A DNA stretch of 64,000 bases from Nonomuraea polychroma. GTDB lineage: Bacteria; Actinomycetota; Actinomycetes; Streptosporangiales; Streptosporangiaceae. The translations under genes and the position numbers were made by a program. Under the pieces are notes generated by a model, which was given only the letters and a program-made list of their open reading frames with translations, did not search any database and was not told the origin of the DNA. Shown piece after piece: positions 17,524 through 26,146 of the stretch. The stretch spans positions 2,232,001-2,296,000 of the forward strand of contig NZ_SAUN01000001.1 of the NCBI RefSeq assembly GCF_004011505.1, written 5' to 3'. Position 1 is the first letter of the stretch, and every line of letters starts with the position of its first letter.

Positions 17524-18545
17524 GGCCGCCTCCCCTGCCGCTCGAAGGGACAGTTGCTCATTCCGCCCGGCAGGCACGGCACCCGCCCCAGGTTCAGCGC
17601 CTCGAACAGCGGCGTCAGCCATGCCCGCGTCATCGCGTTGAGCACGACGCGGATCTTCAGCACGTGCTGCTTCCTGTCCCACGCGTCGATGATCACGTCG
17701 GCGAAGTCGGCCGCGCCCTTGACGGCCTGCGCCATGGACGCGCTGTTGGCCCGGACCGTCAGCACCAGCTCCGCCAGCGTGCCCGCGGCCTGCGGCAGGC
17801 GTTCCGCGTACTGCTCGATGATCACGTCGCCACGCCGGACGAACTCGGCCATGCTGGAGACGAAGCCGCGCAGCCGCCGCCGCTCCTCGGCCAGGATCGC
17901 GCTGGCCTCGGAGAAGGCGTCGATCGCGCCCGTCACCTGGCTCTCGCGTTCGTTGAGCGTGGTCGCCAGCCTGTTCAGGCCCTTGGCCAGGTCGATGAGC
18001 TGCTGGTCCTGCTTGGCGAGGGTGCCGGTGAGATCGGCGGTGTCGGCGATCGCGTTGTTGATGGTCTTGCCGCGGCCCCTGACCCCGTCGGCCAGGTCTC
18101 CGGCCACGTCGCCCAGCTTTTCGTCGTCGAGCGCGTCGGTCAGCTTGGTGAACGCGTCGAGCGCGTCGTCGATCTCCACCGGCAGGTCGGTGCGCTCCAG
18201 CGGGATGGTCGTCCCGGGCGCGATCTTCGCGTCGCCGGGTTTCCACGGGGGGTAGAGGACGACGTTGCGCTCGCCCAGGGTGTTCTGGGGCGCGACCACG
18301 GCCTTCACGTCGGCAGGGAGCGGCACGTCCCGGTCCACCCGCAGCCCGACCCGCACCTTGTCGCCGTCGATGCGGATGCTGTCCACGTACCCGGCGTCGA
18401 GGCCCATCACCTTGATCCGCGCCTCTTCGTACAGGGAGGGCGCCTTGCTGAAGATCGCCACCAGCCGGTACGGCTCCGCTCCCAGCACGGAGCACCCGGA
18501 CGCCAGGAACGCCCAGGCGATCAGCACCGCTGCCAGCCGCCTCAT
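17520..18545 (-). CDS. mceD: MceD-type MCE protein with a lipobox
   Basis: A 341-residue MCE protein starting MRRLAAVLIAWAFLASGC, a lipoprotein signal with Cys18. The barrel is seen in YRLVAIFSKAPSLYEEARIK and VMGLDAGYVDSIRIDGDKVR, with NTLGERNVVLYPPW at its end. The C-terminal half is a coiled helical stalk ending in a two-Cys tail (RVPCLPGGMSNCPF). In mycobacteria MceD usually keeps an uncleaved anchor, so two adjacent lipoproteins are noteworthy. GGAGGGGAGG upstream of 18545 supports this start. It is separated from mceC by 103 bp, the largest gap in the operon. Confidence 0.88.
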   Translation of the reverse strand: MRRLAAVLIAWAFLASGCSVLGAEPYRLVAIFSKAPSLYEEARIKVMGLDAGYVDSIRIDGDKVRVGLRVDRDVPLPADVKAVVAPQNTLGERNVVLYPPWKPGDAKIAPGTTIPLERTDLPVEIDDALDAFTKLTDALDDEKLGDVAGDLADGVRGRGKTINNAIADTADLTGTLAKQDQQLIDLAKGLNRLATTLNERESQVTGAIDAFSEASAILAEERRRLRGFVSSMAEFVRRGDVIIEQYAERLPQAAGTLAELVLTVRANSASMAQAVKGAADFADVIIDAWDRKQHVLKIRVVLNAMTRAWLTPLFEALNLGRVPCLPGGMSNCPFERQGRRP

Positions 18546-18648
18546 CGGGCCTCCCCTCCGCGGGACGGGCGGACACCCCTGGAGCCGACACGGCTGGTCG
18601 GCCAGGGTCCGTGGCCGGGAAAGCCGGGCCGCGTGCACGGGGAGGAGA

Positions 18649-19674
18649 TCAACGGTCGTTCCTCCTGTCCTTGGCGATGGCGGAGAGCACCTCCGGGTTG
18701 ATGGGGCCGAGGCCCGTGGCTATGGCCTCGAGCCACGGGCCCTGACCGCCCATCGTGGACAGGCCGGAGAACGTCGGGCCCGCCCACGCCAGGAGCGAAT
18801 TGAGCTGCTCGTTGCCCTCGCTGAGCCGGGTGGTGATGGCCGCGTTGTCGTCGAGGACCTGGATGAGCGACCGCTCGTGCTCATTGATCAGCCGGGTGGT
18901 GCTCTGCACCAGGTCGCTGCCGTCCCCGAGGAGCACGCGGAGCTCGTTCCGGCGCTTGCGCAGTTGGCTCAGCATGACCTCGATGCCGTCGATGAGCCGG
19001 ACGAGCTGCTTGTCCTTCTTCTCCAGCACCTCCATGATCGTGGTGCCGTGGTCGAGCAGCCGCTGCAGCTGCGGCTCGCTCTTGCTGATCGTGTCCGACA
19101 GGTCGCCGATGTTCTCCATCAGCCGGGTGATCCGGCCGCGCTTGGCGAGGTCGACCTTGCCCAGCTCGGTGAGCAGGTCGTCCACCGCCTCGGTGTCCAG
19201 GCGCTCGACCAGGCGGGTCGCGTCCTTGATGGCGTCGTTGATCAGCGTGGGCACGCCGGTGCGGTCCATGGGGATGCGCCGCTGGGGCTCGGGCAGCTGG
19301 TCCATGTACGGGGCGGACACGGCGCCGGTGAGCTTGACGTAGCGGCCGCCGAGCAGGTTCGACAGGGCGATGTCGGCGCGGGTGCCGCGCCCGAGCCGCA
19401 CGTCGTCGTCGACCCGCCAGGTGACGATCACGTGGCCCTGCGCGTAGTCGGGGCGCACTTCGGTGACCTCGCCGACGCGGACCCCGGCGACCCTGACGTC
19501 GTTGCCGGTACGCACGCCGCCGGAGTCGGCGAACACGCCCGACATCATGTAGCCGCCCTCGAGCAGGCCGAGGTTCCCGACCAGGAACGTGGCGACCAGG
19601 ATGACGGCGAGCGTGGCCATCGACACCAGGCCGACGGCGTACTTGTTGCGGTCACGGAAGGATTTGAGCGCCAT
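18649..19674 (-). CDS. mceC: MceC-type MCE protein
   Basis: A 341-residue MCE protein. The N-terminal anchor (YAVGLVSMATLAVILVATFL) is followed by the barrel motifs MMSGVFADSGGVRTGNDVRV and AGVRVGEVTEVRPDYAQGHV, then a helical stalk of leucine-rich heptads (MENIGDLSDTISKSEPQLQR). ATG 19674 overlaps the TGA of mceB by one base (ATGA). Longer upstream frames are antisense or off-frame readings of mceB. It forms the periplasmic tunnel with the other five subunits. Confidence 0.9.
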   Translation of the reverse strand: MALKSFRDRNKYAVGLVSMATLAVILVATFLVGNLGLLEGGYMMSGVFADSGGVRTGNDVRVAGVRVGEVTEVRPDYAQGHVIVTWRVDDDVRLGRGTRADIALSNLLGGRYVKLTGAVSAPYMDQLPEPQRRIPMDRTGVPTLINDAIKDATRLVERLDTEAVDDLLTELGKVDLAKRGRITRLMENIGDLSDTISKSEPQLQRLLDHGTTIMEVLEKKDKQLVRLIDGIEVMLSQLRKRRNELRVLLGDGSDLVQSTTRLINEHERSLIQVLDDNAAITTRLSEGNEQLNSLLAWAGPTFSGLSTMGGQGPWLEAIATGLGPINPEVLSAIAKDRRNDR

Positions 19675-20708
19675 CACCCACCCACCATGAGCTTCTGCAG
19701 GTCCTGGGAGCTCTGCACCCGGGTGTTGCGCAGCGGCGGCGGCGTCTTCATCCCGTACGGGCACGGCGCCGGGCTCAAAGCCAGGCAGGGGACCGCGGTG
19801 ATGAAGTAGCGGCCGCGGTTGACGGTGGAGTAGCCGCGGGCGAGCGACGGCTGCAGCGTGCCGACCGCTTTGTCGATCTTGCCGACGTTCCGCCGGATGC
19901 CGCCGGTCAGCCCGGTCAGGTTGTCGACCAGCGCGCCGAGTTCGTCGGCGTTCTTGCCGAGCACCTCGTTCTGGGTGTGGATCGTGGTGGACAGCTCCAC
20001 CAGCGAGTCGTCGATCAGCTTGCGGTTGTCGGCGAAGGCGTCCGACAACGTGACGAGGTTGTCGATGAGCTGCTCGATCTGCTTGTCGCGCCGGGCCACC
20101 ACGCCGGTCACGGTGGCGTAGTCCTCCAGCAGCTGTTCGATGGTCTTCTTGCGTTCGTTGACGGTCGTGGTGATGGCGTTGACGTTGTCGAGCAGCCGCG
20201 GGATGTTGTGCTGGTTGCCCTTCAGCGACTTGGCCGCGGCGGTGAGCAACTGGTTGATCTGCTCGGGGTCCAGGCTGCGGGTCAGCGGGCCGAGGTCGCT
20301 GACCAGCTCGCCGATGTCCACCACGGACGAGGTGCGGGCGATGCGGCCGCCGGGCGGCAGCCGGTCGGGGGCGGTGCCGGGCAGCAGGTAGACCACGCGC
20401 TGGCCGACGGCGTTGCGCCAGCGGATGGCGGCCTCGGTGTCGGCGGGCACCTTGACCGCGTCCTGCACCTCCATGGTCACTTCCGCCCGCCCGTCGACGA
20501 CCCGGATGCCGGAAACCTGGCCGACGGGCGCTCCGGCGATCTTGACCTGGTCGCCCTCGGCCAGCCCGGACACGTCGTCGAACGTGGCCACGAGCCGGTA
20601 GCCGCCGCCGCCGATCCGCTCGATCTGCACGCTGATCAGCACGATCAGCGTCAGGGTCAGCCCGATGAACAGCGTGAACCTGATGAGCAACCATCCCCGG
20701 CGGGCCAC
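19674..20708 (-). CDS. mceB: MceB-type MCE protein
   Basis: A 344-residue MCE protein. A membrane anchor (RFTLFIGLTLTLIVLISVQI) leads into the barrel (YRLVATFDDVSGLAEGDQVK, IAGAPVGQVSGIRVVDG). A long helical stalk follows, with KKTIEQLLEDYATVTGVVAR and ADNRKLIDDSLVELSTTIHT. The C-terminal GRYFITAVPCLALSPAPCPY carries the paired Cys typical of MceB. GTG 20708 follows the mceA stop by one base. It is part of the lipid tunnel; the substrate in this organism is unknown. Confidence 0.9.
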   Translation of the reverse strand: MARRGWLLIRFTLFIGLTLTLIVLISVQIERIGGGGYRLVATFDDVSGLAEGDQVKIAGAPVGQVSGIRVVDGRAEVTMEVQDAVKVPADTEAAIRWRNAVGQRVVYLLPGTAPDRLPPGGRIARTSSVVDIGELVSDLGPLTRSLDPEQINQLLTAAAKSLKGNQHNIPRLLDNVNAITTTVNERKKTIEQLLEDYATVTGVVARRDKQIEQLIDNLVTLSDAFADNRKLIDDSLVELSTTIHTQNEVLGKNADELGALVDNLTGLTGGIRRNVGKIDKAVGTLQPSLARGYSTVNRGRYFITAVPCLALSPAPCPYGMKTPPPLRNTRVQSSQDLQKLMVGG

Positions 20709-20709
20709 G

Positions 20710-21729
20710 TCAGCGCCTCCCGTCGGTGGGGCCGCAGGCGCCGACGATCAGCTCGCAGATGTCGGTCGCGACGAACGCCTCGACCTGAAGCTGGCGGGTG
20801 TCGCCGGGGCCCTGCGCCTCGATGAGCTCGTTGAGCAGGTCGACGAGGCGGTTGACCCCGCGGACGCCGTCGCCGGCCAGGCCGAGCTGGGCGTAGAAGA
20901 GCGCGGCCACCCGCTCGCCCGAGTGCACCCCGGCGCGCAGGTTCTGGCGGTGCTTGCGCAGGCCGTGCGCCGCCTGGTCCGAGACGGAGGTGACCTCCTC
21001 CAGCAGGACACGCACCTTGTCGGCGCGCTTGAGCAGGCCGGGGGTGATGACGTTGACGTCGGACGAGATGGAGACCAGCTCGTCGCCCTTGTCCGACAGC
21101 GCGGTGCCGAGCGCGGCGGTGTCGTGCAGGAACTGCCTGGCCCGTCCCCGCTGCCGGTGCGCGACGCCGACGACGGTGCCGGCGTCGCCGATCAGCTCGC
21201 GCAGGCGCTTGCCCTTGCCGTCGAGCCCTTTGGCGATGGTGTGCACGATCACGGTGACCTCGCGCGGGTCGACGGCGTCCAGGCCGCGGTAGGCGGCGCC
21301 GAGCGTGTCGGACAGGTCCAGCGGCCCCTTGGTGTCGGTGATGACGGCGCCGCCGGCCAGATAGGGGCCGGTGGTCTCGCCCGCGCCGGGCGTGAGCGCG
21401 ACGAACTTCGGGCCGAACACCGACGACGGCTCGATGGAGGCGACCGCGGTCTGGGGCACCTTGACGCCGGGCTCGATGTGCATGGTCACGACGGCCCTGC
21501 CCTTGGCGTCGAGCGACACCGCCGTCACGTCGCCGACGGTGATGCCGCGGATCTTGACGGGCGAGTTGGTGTCCAGGCCCTGCCCGGACCGGGCGAAGAC
21601 CGCGTCGATACGTGTCCCGCTGATCTGGGTGGTGGTGCGCACGACGTACACCGTGGCCGCCGCGAGCAAGGCGAGCACGGCGAAGGAGATGCCCACCCGG
21701 GCGGCGAGGGAGAGTTCGAATCGGGCCAC
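20710..21729 (-). CDS. mceA: MceA-type MCE protein
   Basis: A 339-residue MCE protein. An N-terminal anchor (VGISFAVLALLAAATVYVV) precedes the barrel: RIDAVFARSGQGLDTNSPVK, IRGITVGDVTAVSLDAKGRA, SSVFGPKFVALTPGAG. The stalk and a C-terminal domain with VATDICELIVGACG (two Cys) follow. The GTG start at 21729 lies four bases after the yrbEB stop. First MCE subunit of the operon, encoded directly after the permeases as in mycobacteria, rhodococci and streptomycetes. Confidence 0.9.
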   Translation of the reverse strand: MARFELSLAARVGISFAVLALLAAATVYVVRTTTQISGTRIDAVFARSGQGLDTNSPVKIRGITVGDVTAVSLDAKGRAVVTMHIEPGVKVPQTAVASIEPSSVFGPKFVALTPGAGETTGPYLAGGAVITDTKGPLDLSDTLGAAYRGLDAVDPREVTVIVHTIAKGLDGKGKRLRELIGDAGTVVGVAHRQRGRARQFLHDTAALGTALSDKGDELVSISSDVNVITPGLLKRADKVRVLLEEVTSVSDQAAHGLRKHRQNLRAGVHSGERVAALFYAQLGLAGDGVRGVNRLVDLLNELIEAQGPGDTRQLQVEAFVATDICELIVGACGPTDGRR

Positions 21730-21733
21730 CGGC

Positions 21734-22588
21734 TCACCCCGTCAGCGGTATGTTGCCGCCGCCGCCCCAGAACAGGTACGACAACAGCAGGTTGAGCAGC
21801 ACGATCGTGACGATCGACTGGCGGATGGCACGGCCCGCCGCCACGCCCACGCCCACCGGACCGCCGGTGGCGTGGAAGCCGTGGTAGCAGTGGATCACGA
21901 TGACCGCGAAGGCGAACACGCCCACCTTGGCGACGCTGAAGAGGATGTCGCTGACCGGCAGGTAGAGGTAGAAGTAGTAGTCGTAGACGCCGGGCGCCAG
22001 CCCGAACAGCACCGTGCACATCAGCCGCGTGGCGAAGAAGCTGGCGAACAACGCGATCAGGTAGATCGGCATGAGCGCCAGCAGCGCCGCCACGACCCTG
22101 GTGCAGATCAGGTAGGTGAAGGCGTTGATGCCCATCACCTCCAGCGCGTCGATCTCCTCCGAGATCCGCATCGCGCCCAGCTCGGCCGTGAACGACGAGC
22201 CGACCTGTGCGGCCAGCGCGGTCGCGGCGATGATCGGGGTGATCTCGCGGACGTTGGCGAAGCTGCCGACCAGGCCCATGAAGGACTCCGCGCCGATCGC
22301 CTGCAACCCCTGATAGCCCTGGAGGCCGACGGTCGCACCGACGACGAACGCCATGGTGAACACCACGAAGATCATGCCGCCGCCGATTACGGTCGCGCCG
22401 ACGCCCACGACGACGTCGCTGACCTGCCGTAAGACGACCTTGAAGTACCGCAGGCGGAGCACGACGTCGCGGACGGAGTAGTACAGGACCTTCCACACGA
22501 ACAGCGGCCAGTCGGCCAGCGTCGCGAACCGCTCGGCGAGATCCCGCCCCCGCAGGGCGAGCCTGAGGCCGGCCGTCCGCGTCACCAT
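21734..22588 (-). CDS. yrbEB: MlaE-family permease YrbEB
   Basis: A 284-residue permease of the MlaE/YrbE family. Hydrophobic segments include GATVIGGGMIFVVFTMAFVV, LMPIYLIALFASFFATRLM and VGVFAFAVIVIHCYHGFHA. The coupling region SFTAELGAMRISEEIDALEV matches the conserved EIDAL(E)VMGI block that contacts the ATPase. The ATG at 22588 overlaps the yrbEA stop (ATGA). It forms the transmembrane pump with YrbEA. The partner ATPase (MceG/Mkl) is not encoded in this window. Confidence 0.92.
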   Translation of the reverse strand: MVTRTAGLRLALRGRDLAERFATLADWPLFVWKVLYYSVRDVVLRLRYFKVVLRQVSDVVVGVGATVIGGGMIFVVFTMAFVVGATVGLQGYQGLQAIGAESFMGLVGSFANVREITPIIAATALAAQVGSSFTAELGAMRISEEIDALEVMGINAFTYLICTRVVAALLALMPIYLIALFASFFATRLMCTVLFGLAPGVYDYYFYLYLPVSDILFSVAKVGVFAFAVIVIHCYHGFHATGGPVGVGVAAGRAIRQSIVTIVLLNLLLSYLFWGGGGNIPLTG

Positions 22589-23379
22589 CAGAGCGACCTC
22601 GGCGGATAGGCGAGGAAGTACACCGCGGAGATCACGTAGTTGAACGTGAACACCAGCATGAACGTCACCACGGTCGACTGGTTGACCGCCCGCCCCACGC
22701 CGACCGGGCTGGTCGCGCAGGTCATGCCCTTGTAGCAGGCGACCGCCGCCGCGATGAACCCGAAGATCCACGCCTTGAACAGCGTGACGTACAGGTCCGA
22801 GGCGACGACGAGGGACAGCGCGCCGTCGAAGTACGCACCCGGCGTGACACCCTGCACGACCACGTTGAAGAAGTAGCCGCCGCTCGCGCCCGCCAGGATG
22901 ACCAGCGGGCACAGGCACACCGCGATCGTGCTGGCCGCCCACATGCGCGGCGTGACCAGGCGATGGATCGGGTTGACCGACATGACCTCCATCGCCGACA
23001 ACTCATCGCGGATGTGCCGGGCGCCGATGTCGGAGGTCATGGCGCTGCCGCCGGCTCCGGCGATCAGCAACGCACTGGCCAGCGGCGCCACCTCGCGAAT
23101 GAGGCCGACGAAGACCGCGCTGCCGGTGGCCGAGCCCGCGCCGAGCTGCCAGGCCAGCTCACCGACCTGCAACGCCACGGTGGCGCCCAGCGGCAGGGAG
23201 ACGAGCAGGACGGGCACGCTGGTGACGCGGGCCAGGAACCAGCACTGGTCGACGAACTCCCACCACCAGCTCTTGACGTCCCAGCTGCGGCGCAGACCCT
23301 CCAGGGCGATGACGAACAGGTCGCCGACCTGCCCGAGCACCGACCCGGCCTTTCGTCCGACATATCCGGACAAGGCCAT
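22588..23379 (-). CDS. yrbEA: MlaE-family permease YrbEA
   Basis: A 263-residue permease, first gene of the mce operon. The core blocks are VLLVSLPLGATVALQVGELA, FVGLIREVAPLASALLIAGA and GGSAMTSDIGARHIRDELSA followed by MEVMSVNPIHRLVTPRM, the conserved ATPase-coupling loop. Several spans follow, ending VYFLAYPPRSL. GGAGGTG lies 8 bases before ATG 23379. Upstream, 23391-23520 is non-coding and carries two palindromes and a possible promoter, so this is the likely transcription start of a nine-gene or longer operon. Confidence 0.92.
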   Translation of the reverse strand: MALSGYVGRKAGSVLGQVGDLFVIALEGLRRSWDVKSWWWEFVDQCWFLARVTSVPVLLVSLPLGATVALQVGELAWQLGAGSATGSAVFVGLIREVAPLASALLIAGAGGSAMTSDIGARHIRDELSAMEVMSVNPIHRLVTPRMWAASTIAVCLCPLVILAGASGGYFFNVVVQGVTPGAYFDGALSLVVASDLYVTLFKAWIFGFIAAAVACYKGMTCATSPVGVGRAVNQSTVVTFMLVFTFNYVISAVYFLAYPPRSL

Positions 23380-23415
23380 GAGCTGACCACCTCCGCCGCC
23401 TACGGATCAGTCACC

Positions 23416-23495
23416 CTACTGACGGGTTGTCCAGTAGTCGACGCGTTTCGCGGAATTTGAGGAAAAGGTATGAGACCCAGCTCACACCTTGTCAG
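23416..23495 (-). promoter_or_regulatory. Putative mce operon promoter with two palindromes
   Basis: Reading the minus strand, CTGACA (23495-23490) is followed after 17 bp by CATACC (23472-23467), a modest promoter. An inverted repeat overlaps it: AAGGTATGAG (23465-23474), 6-nt spacer, CTCACACCTT (23481-23490), one mismatch. Nearer the gene, CTACTG (23416-23421) and CAGTAG (23432-23437) form a second dyad. Both could bind a FadR- or TetR-type Mce regulator (inference); no regulator gene is adjacent. Confidence 0.4.
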
Positions 23496-23520
23496 CCCAG
23501 CACGAAAGGTGACCGCTTCG

Positions 23521-24912
23521 TTACGACAAGACACTCATCCAGGACTCGATCTCGTCCGCGCGCCGCGGCAGCCCGGAGGACAGCAGCGCCGAGCCGTCGG
23601 CGGTGACGACGAGGTCGTCCTCGATGCGGATGCCCATGCCGCGCAGCTCCTCGGGCAGCGTCAGGTCGTCCGGCTGGAAGTACAGGCCCGGCTCCACGGT
23701 GAGCACGTGGCCCTCCTCCAGGACGCCGTCCAGGTAGACCTCCGCCCGCGACTTGGCGCAGTCGTGCACGTCCAGGCCGAGCATGTGGCCGCTGCTGCAG
23801 AGCGTGTAGCGCCGGTAGAGCCCGGTCTCCATGAGCTCGTCGGCCGAGCCTTTCAGCAGCCCCCAGTCACGCAGGCCGTCGCAGATCACGCGCATGGCCG
23901 CCAGGTGGAAGTCGCGGAAGCGGGCGCCGGGCCGCAGGGTGGCGATGGCCGCCTCCTGCGCCTCGTACACCAGCTCGTACGCCTGCCGCTGCACCGCGCT
24001 GAAGCGTCCCGACAGCGGGAACGTGCGGGTCACGTCGGCGGTGTAGAGCGTGTCCGACTCGACGCCCGCGTCCAGCAGGAGCAGGTCCCCGGCGTGCAGC
24101 GCGCCGTCGTTGCGGATCCAGTGCAGCACGCACGCATGCGACCCGGAGGCCACGATGCTCTCGTAGCCGACCGCGTTGCCCTCCAGCCGCGCCCGCAGCC
24201 CGAACACACCCTCCAGGTACCGCTCGCCGCGTGGATGCCCGACCGCCTGCGGCAGCGCGCGCACGACGTCCTCGAAACCGCGCACGGTGGCGTCCACGGC
24301 CGAGCGCAGCTCGCCGACCTCCCACTCGTCCTTGACCAGCCGCATCTCCGACAGGAACGACTCGAACTCGGCGTCGCCCTCACCCCGCGGCGCCCGCGCG
24401 TCCACGGAGGCGTCGACGCCGCGCAGCACCCGGGCCGGCTTCTCAAGTTCCAGATCACGGATGTGCCGGCACTCGATCTGGTAGAGCTCGGCGGCCTCCG
24501 CCAGGTCGGGGCGGCGTCCGGCCCAGAACTCGCCGTAGCGGCGGTCACGGTAGAACTCCTGGCCCTCCTCGCGCGGCGAGCGCGGCCGCACGTACAGGAC
24601 GCTCTCCCCGGACGGCTCGATCACCAGCACGTCGTCCGGCTCGCCCGCGCCCGTCAGGTATGCGTACGCGCTGTGCGGCCGGAACCGGTAGTCGCTGTCA
24701 TTGCTGCGGACCTTGAGCGTGCCCGCCGGGACCACCAGCCGCTCGCCGGGGAACCGGGCGGCCAGCGCGGCGCGGCGCTTGGCCGCCCACGGCGCGATCG
24801 GCAGCGCCGCCACATCGACCCGCCGGGTGTCCGCCCAGCCCGTGCGCATGAATGCGGCGAGTTTCTCGGTGATGGGAAGGTCATGGCTTCCGATGTTGAG
24901 CGGCTCGGTCAT
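23521..24912 (-). CDS. pepP: Xaa-Pro aminopeptidase (M24B)
   Basis: A 463-residue aminopeptidase P. The N-terminal creatinase-like domain includes PHSAYAYLTGAGEPDDVLVI. The pita-bread catalytic domain shows the dimetal ligands: LLLDAGVESDTLYTADVTRT (Asp281, Asp293), SSGHMLGLDVHD (His376), TVEPGLYF (Glu407) and RIEDDLVVT (Glu431). It removes N-terminal residues preceding proline in the cytoplasm, feeding peptide recycling and possibly proline supply. Length is normal. It ends about 140 bp upstream of the mce operon on the same strand, but the palindromic spacer suggests separate transcription. Confidence 0.94.
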   Translation of the reverse strand: MTEPLNIGSHDLPITEKLAAFMRTGWADTRRVDVAALPIAPWAAKRRAALAARFPGERLVVPAGTLKVRSNDSDYRFRPHSAYAYLTGAGEPDDVLVIEPSGESVLYVRPRSPREEGQEFYRDRRYGEFWAGRRPDLAEAAELYQIECRHIRDLELEKPARVLRGVDASVDARAPRGEGDAEFESFLSEMRLVKDEWEVGELRSAVDATVRGFEDVVRALPQAVGHPRGERYLEGVFGLRARLEGNAVGYESIVASGSHACVLHWIRNDGALHAGDLLLLDAGVESDTLYTADVTRTFPLSGRFSAVQRQAYELVYEAQEAAIATLRPGARFRDFHLAAMRVICDGLRDWGLLKGSADELMETGLYRRYTLCSSGHMLGLDVHDCAKSRAEVYLDGVLEEGHVLTVEPGLYFQPDDLTLPEELRGMGIRIEDDLVVTADGSALLSSGLPRRADEIESWMSVLS

Positions 24913-25035
24913 CTAGTCTGTGTCCTTATATCGGATTTAGTACGGCAAGCAGCCTATTGGACGCCTTGACGGCGCACCCACGTCGTTGTTTGCCTGGACC
25001 CAGGATTTGGAACACTGAGAGCAGAGGTGGTGCAC

Positions 25036-25464
25036 ATGCTCATCGGGACGATCCTTCGCGGCAAGGGCAGCGACGTGACGACCGTGGCACCTGAGGCGTC
25101 CGTCCGAGACCTGCTGGCCAAGCTCGCCGAGCACAACATCGGCGCCGTCGTCGTCTCCACCGACGGCGCCACGATCCAGGGGATCGTCTCCGAACGTGAC
25201 GTCGTACGCCACCTGAACGACCGTGGCGCGGCAGTCCTAGACGAGCCGGTCTCCGCGATCATGACGACGGACGTGCGTACGGTCGGGCCGGGCGACAACG
25301 TCGACGCGCTCCGGCGCATCATGACCACGCAGCGGTTCCGGCACATGCCCGTGGTCCAGAACGGCCGGCTGGTCGGCATCGTCAGCATCGGAGACGTGGT
25401 GAAGAGCGCCATCGAAGAGCTGGAGACGGAGAAGGCGTCGCTCGTCGACTATCTCCACCGTTGA
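25036..25464 (+). CDS. Two-CBS-domain protein
   Basis: A 142-residue protein made of two CBS motifs. The first holds KGSDVTTVAPEASVRDLLAK and IVSERDVVRHLNDRG. The second holds AIMTTDVRTVGPGDNVDALR and MTTQRFRHMPVVQNGRLVGI with VSIGDVVKSAIEELETE. Such stand-alone CBS pairs bind adenine nucleotides and modulate partner proteins; the partner here is unknown. ATG 25036 is preferred because AGAGG lies 8 bases upstream; in-frame GTGs at 25027 and 25030 would add up to 3 residues. Confidence 0.9.
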   Translation: MLIGTILRGKGSDVTTVAPEASVRDLLAKLAEHNIGAVVVSTDGATIQGIVSERDVVRHLNDRGAAVLDEPVSAIMTTDVRTVGPGDNVDALRRIMTTQRFRHMPVVQNGRLVGIVSIGDVVKSAIEELETEKASLVDYLHR

Positions 25465-25486
25465 CAGGGGTGGCACGCTTAGGTCC

Positions 25487-26089
25487 GTGATGTACGGGCC
25501 TCCTGAATACCCGCCTCCCTACCCGCGGGCGACGAGCAGTCCGACGATCATCCTGCTCGTGTCCGGGCTGGCCGCGCTGCTGGGCTTCCTCCTGGGGGTC
25601 TTCGTGGGGTTCGGCGCGGGCACGGTTCCGGCCGGTCCCGTGCCCACGATCACCGTGACGGAGGACCCCGAGCCGCCCGCCGACCAGCCGACCGCCGGGC
25701 CTACCGAGAGCGCGCCCCAGCAGGGCGTGCCGAGCCAGCCTGGCACCACGGAGACCGGCGCCCCACAGCCGGGAGCGACACAGCCCGGAGCGACACAGCC
25801 GGGCGCCACCCAGAACGCGCCACCCGGCGGGGCGACCACCGCTTCGGCCATCAACCCCGCCTCCCTGCGCACGCTCATCGTCGGCAGGGACATCCAGCCG
25901 GGCACATATCGCACGGCCGGGCCCACCACGGGTTTCTCCATGTGCTTCTGGGCCCGGATGAAGAGCACCTCCGCCAGCCTGGCCGACGTCATCACCTCCG
26001 GCATGCCGAAAGGCCCTGCCACCGTGACCATCGAGCCCACCGACAAGGCGTTCCAGACCGGCGGATGCGCGGAGTGGATCCGCGCATGA
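25487..26089 (+). CDS. Single-span protein with Pro/Thr/Gln-rich linker
   Basis: About 200 residues: a Pro/Tyr-rich cytosolic N-terminus (PPEYPPPYP), one membrane span (IILLVSGLAALLGFLLGVFV), an external Pro/Thr/Gln linker (about 55-120) with GATQP repeats, then a small C-terminal domain. That domain has VGRDIQPGTYRTAGP and two Cys (MCFWARM and GGCAEWIRA) that could form a disulfide; it resembles a surface domain frequent in actinobacteria. GTG 25487 or ATG 25490 may be the start. The function is not known. Confidence 0.8.
   Translation: MMYGPPEYPPPYPRATSSPTIILLVSGLAALLGFLLGVFVGFGAGTVPAGPVPTITVTEDPEPPADQPTAGPTESAPQQGVPSQPGTTETGAPQPGATQPGATQPGATQNAPPGGATTASAINPASLRTLIVGRDIQPGTYRTAGPTTGFSMCFWARMKSTSASLADVITSGMPKGPATVTIEPTDKAFQTGGCAEWIRA
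25772..25816. repeat. Three 15-bp tandem units encoding GATQP
   Basis: Units at 25772-25786, 25787-25801 and a diverged 25802-25816 (GGAGCGACACAGCCC type) encode the repeated GATQP linker of the preceding membrane protein gene. Confidence 0.8.
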
Positions 26090-26146
26090 TGACAGTGTTT
26101 GCACTGGTTGATCGCGGGATGCGCTCAGCCCACCAAGGAGGATGAC

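Noticed and set aside
16525..18591. 688-codon minus-strand frame that seems to fuse mceD and mceE
   Set aside because: The N-terminal half is mceD read in the wrong frame; the real mceE starts at 17523 with a lipoprotein signal.
18649..20694. 681-codon frame that seems to extend mceC
   Set aside because: The upstream half is off-frame mceB; ATG 19674 overlaps the mceB stop and begins the real anchor sequence.
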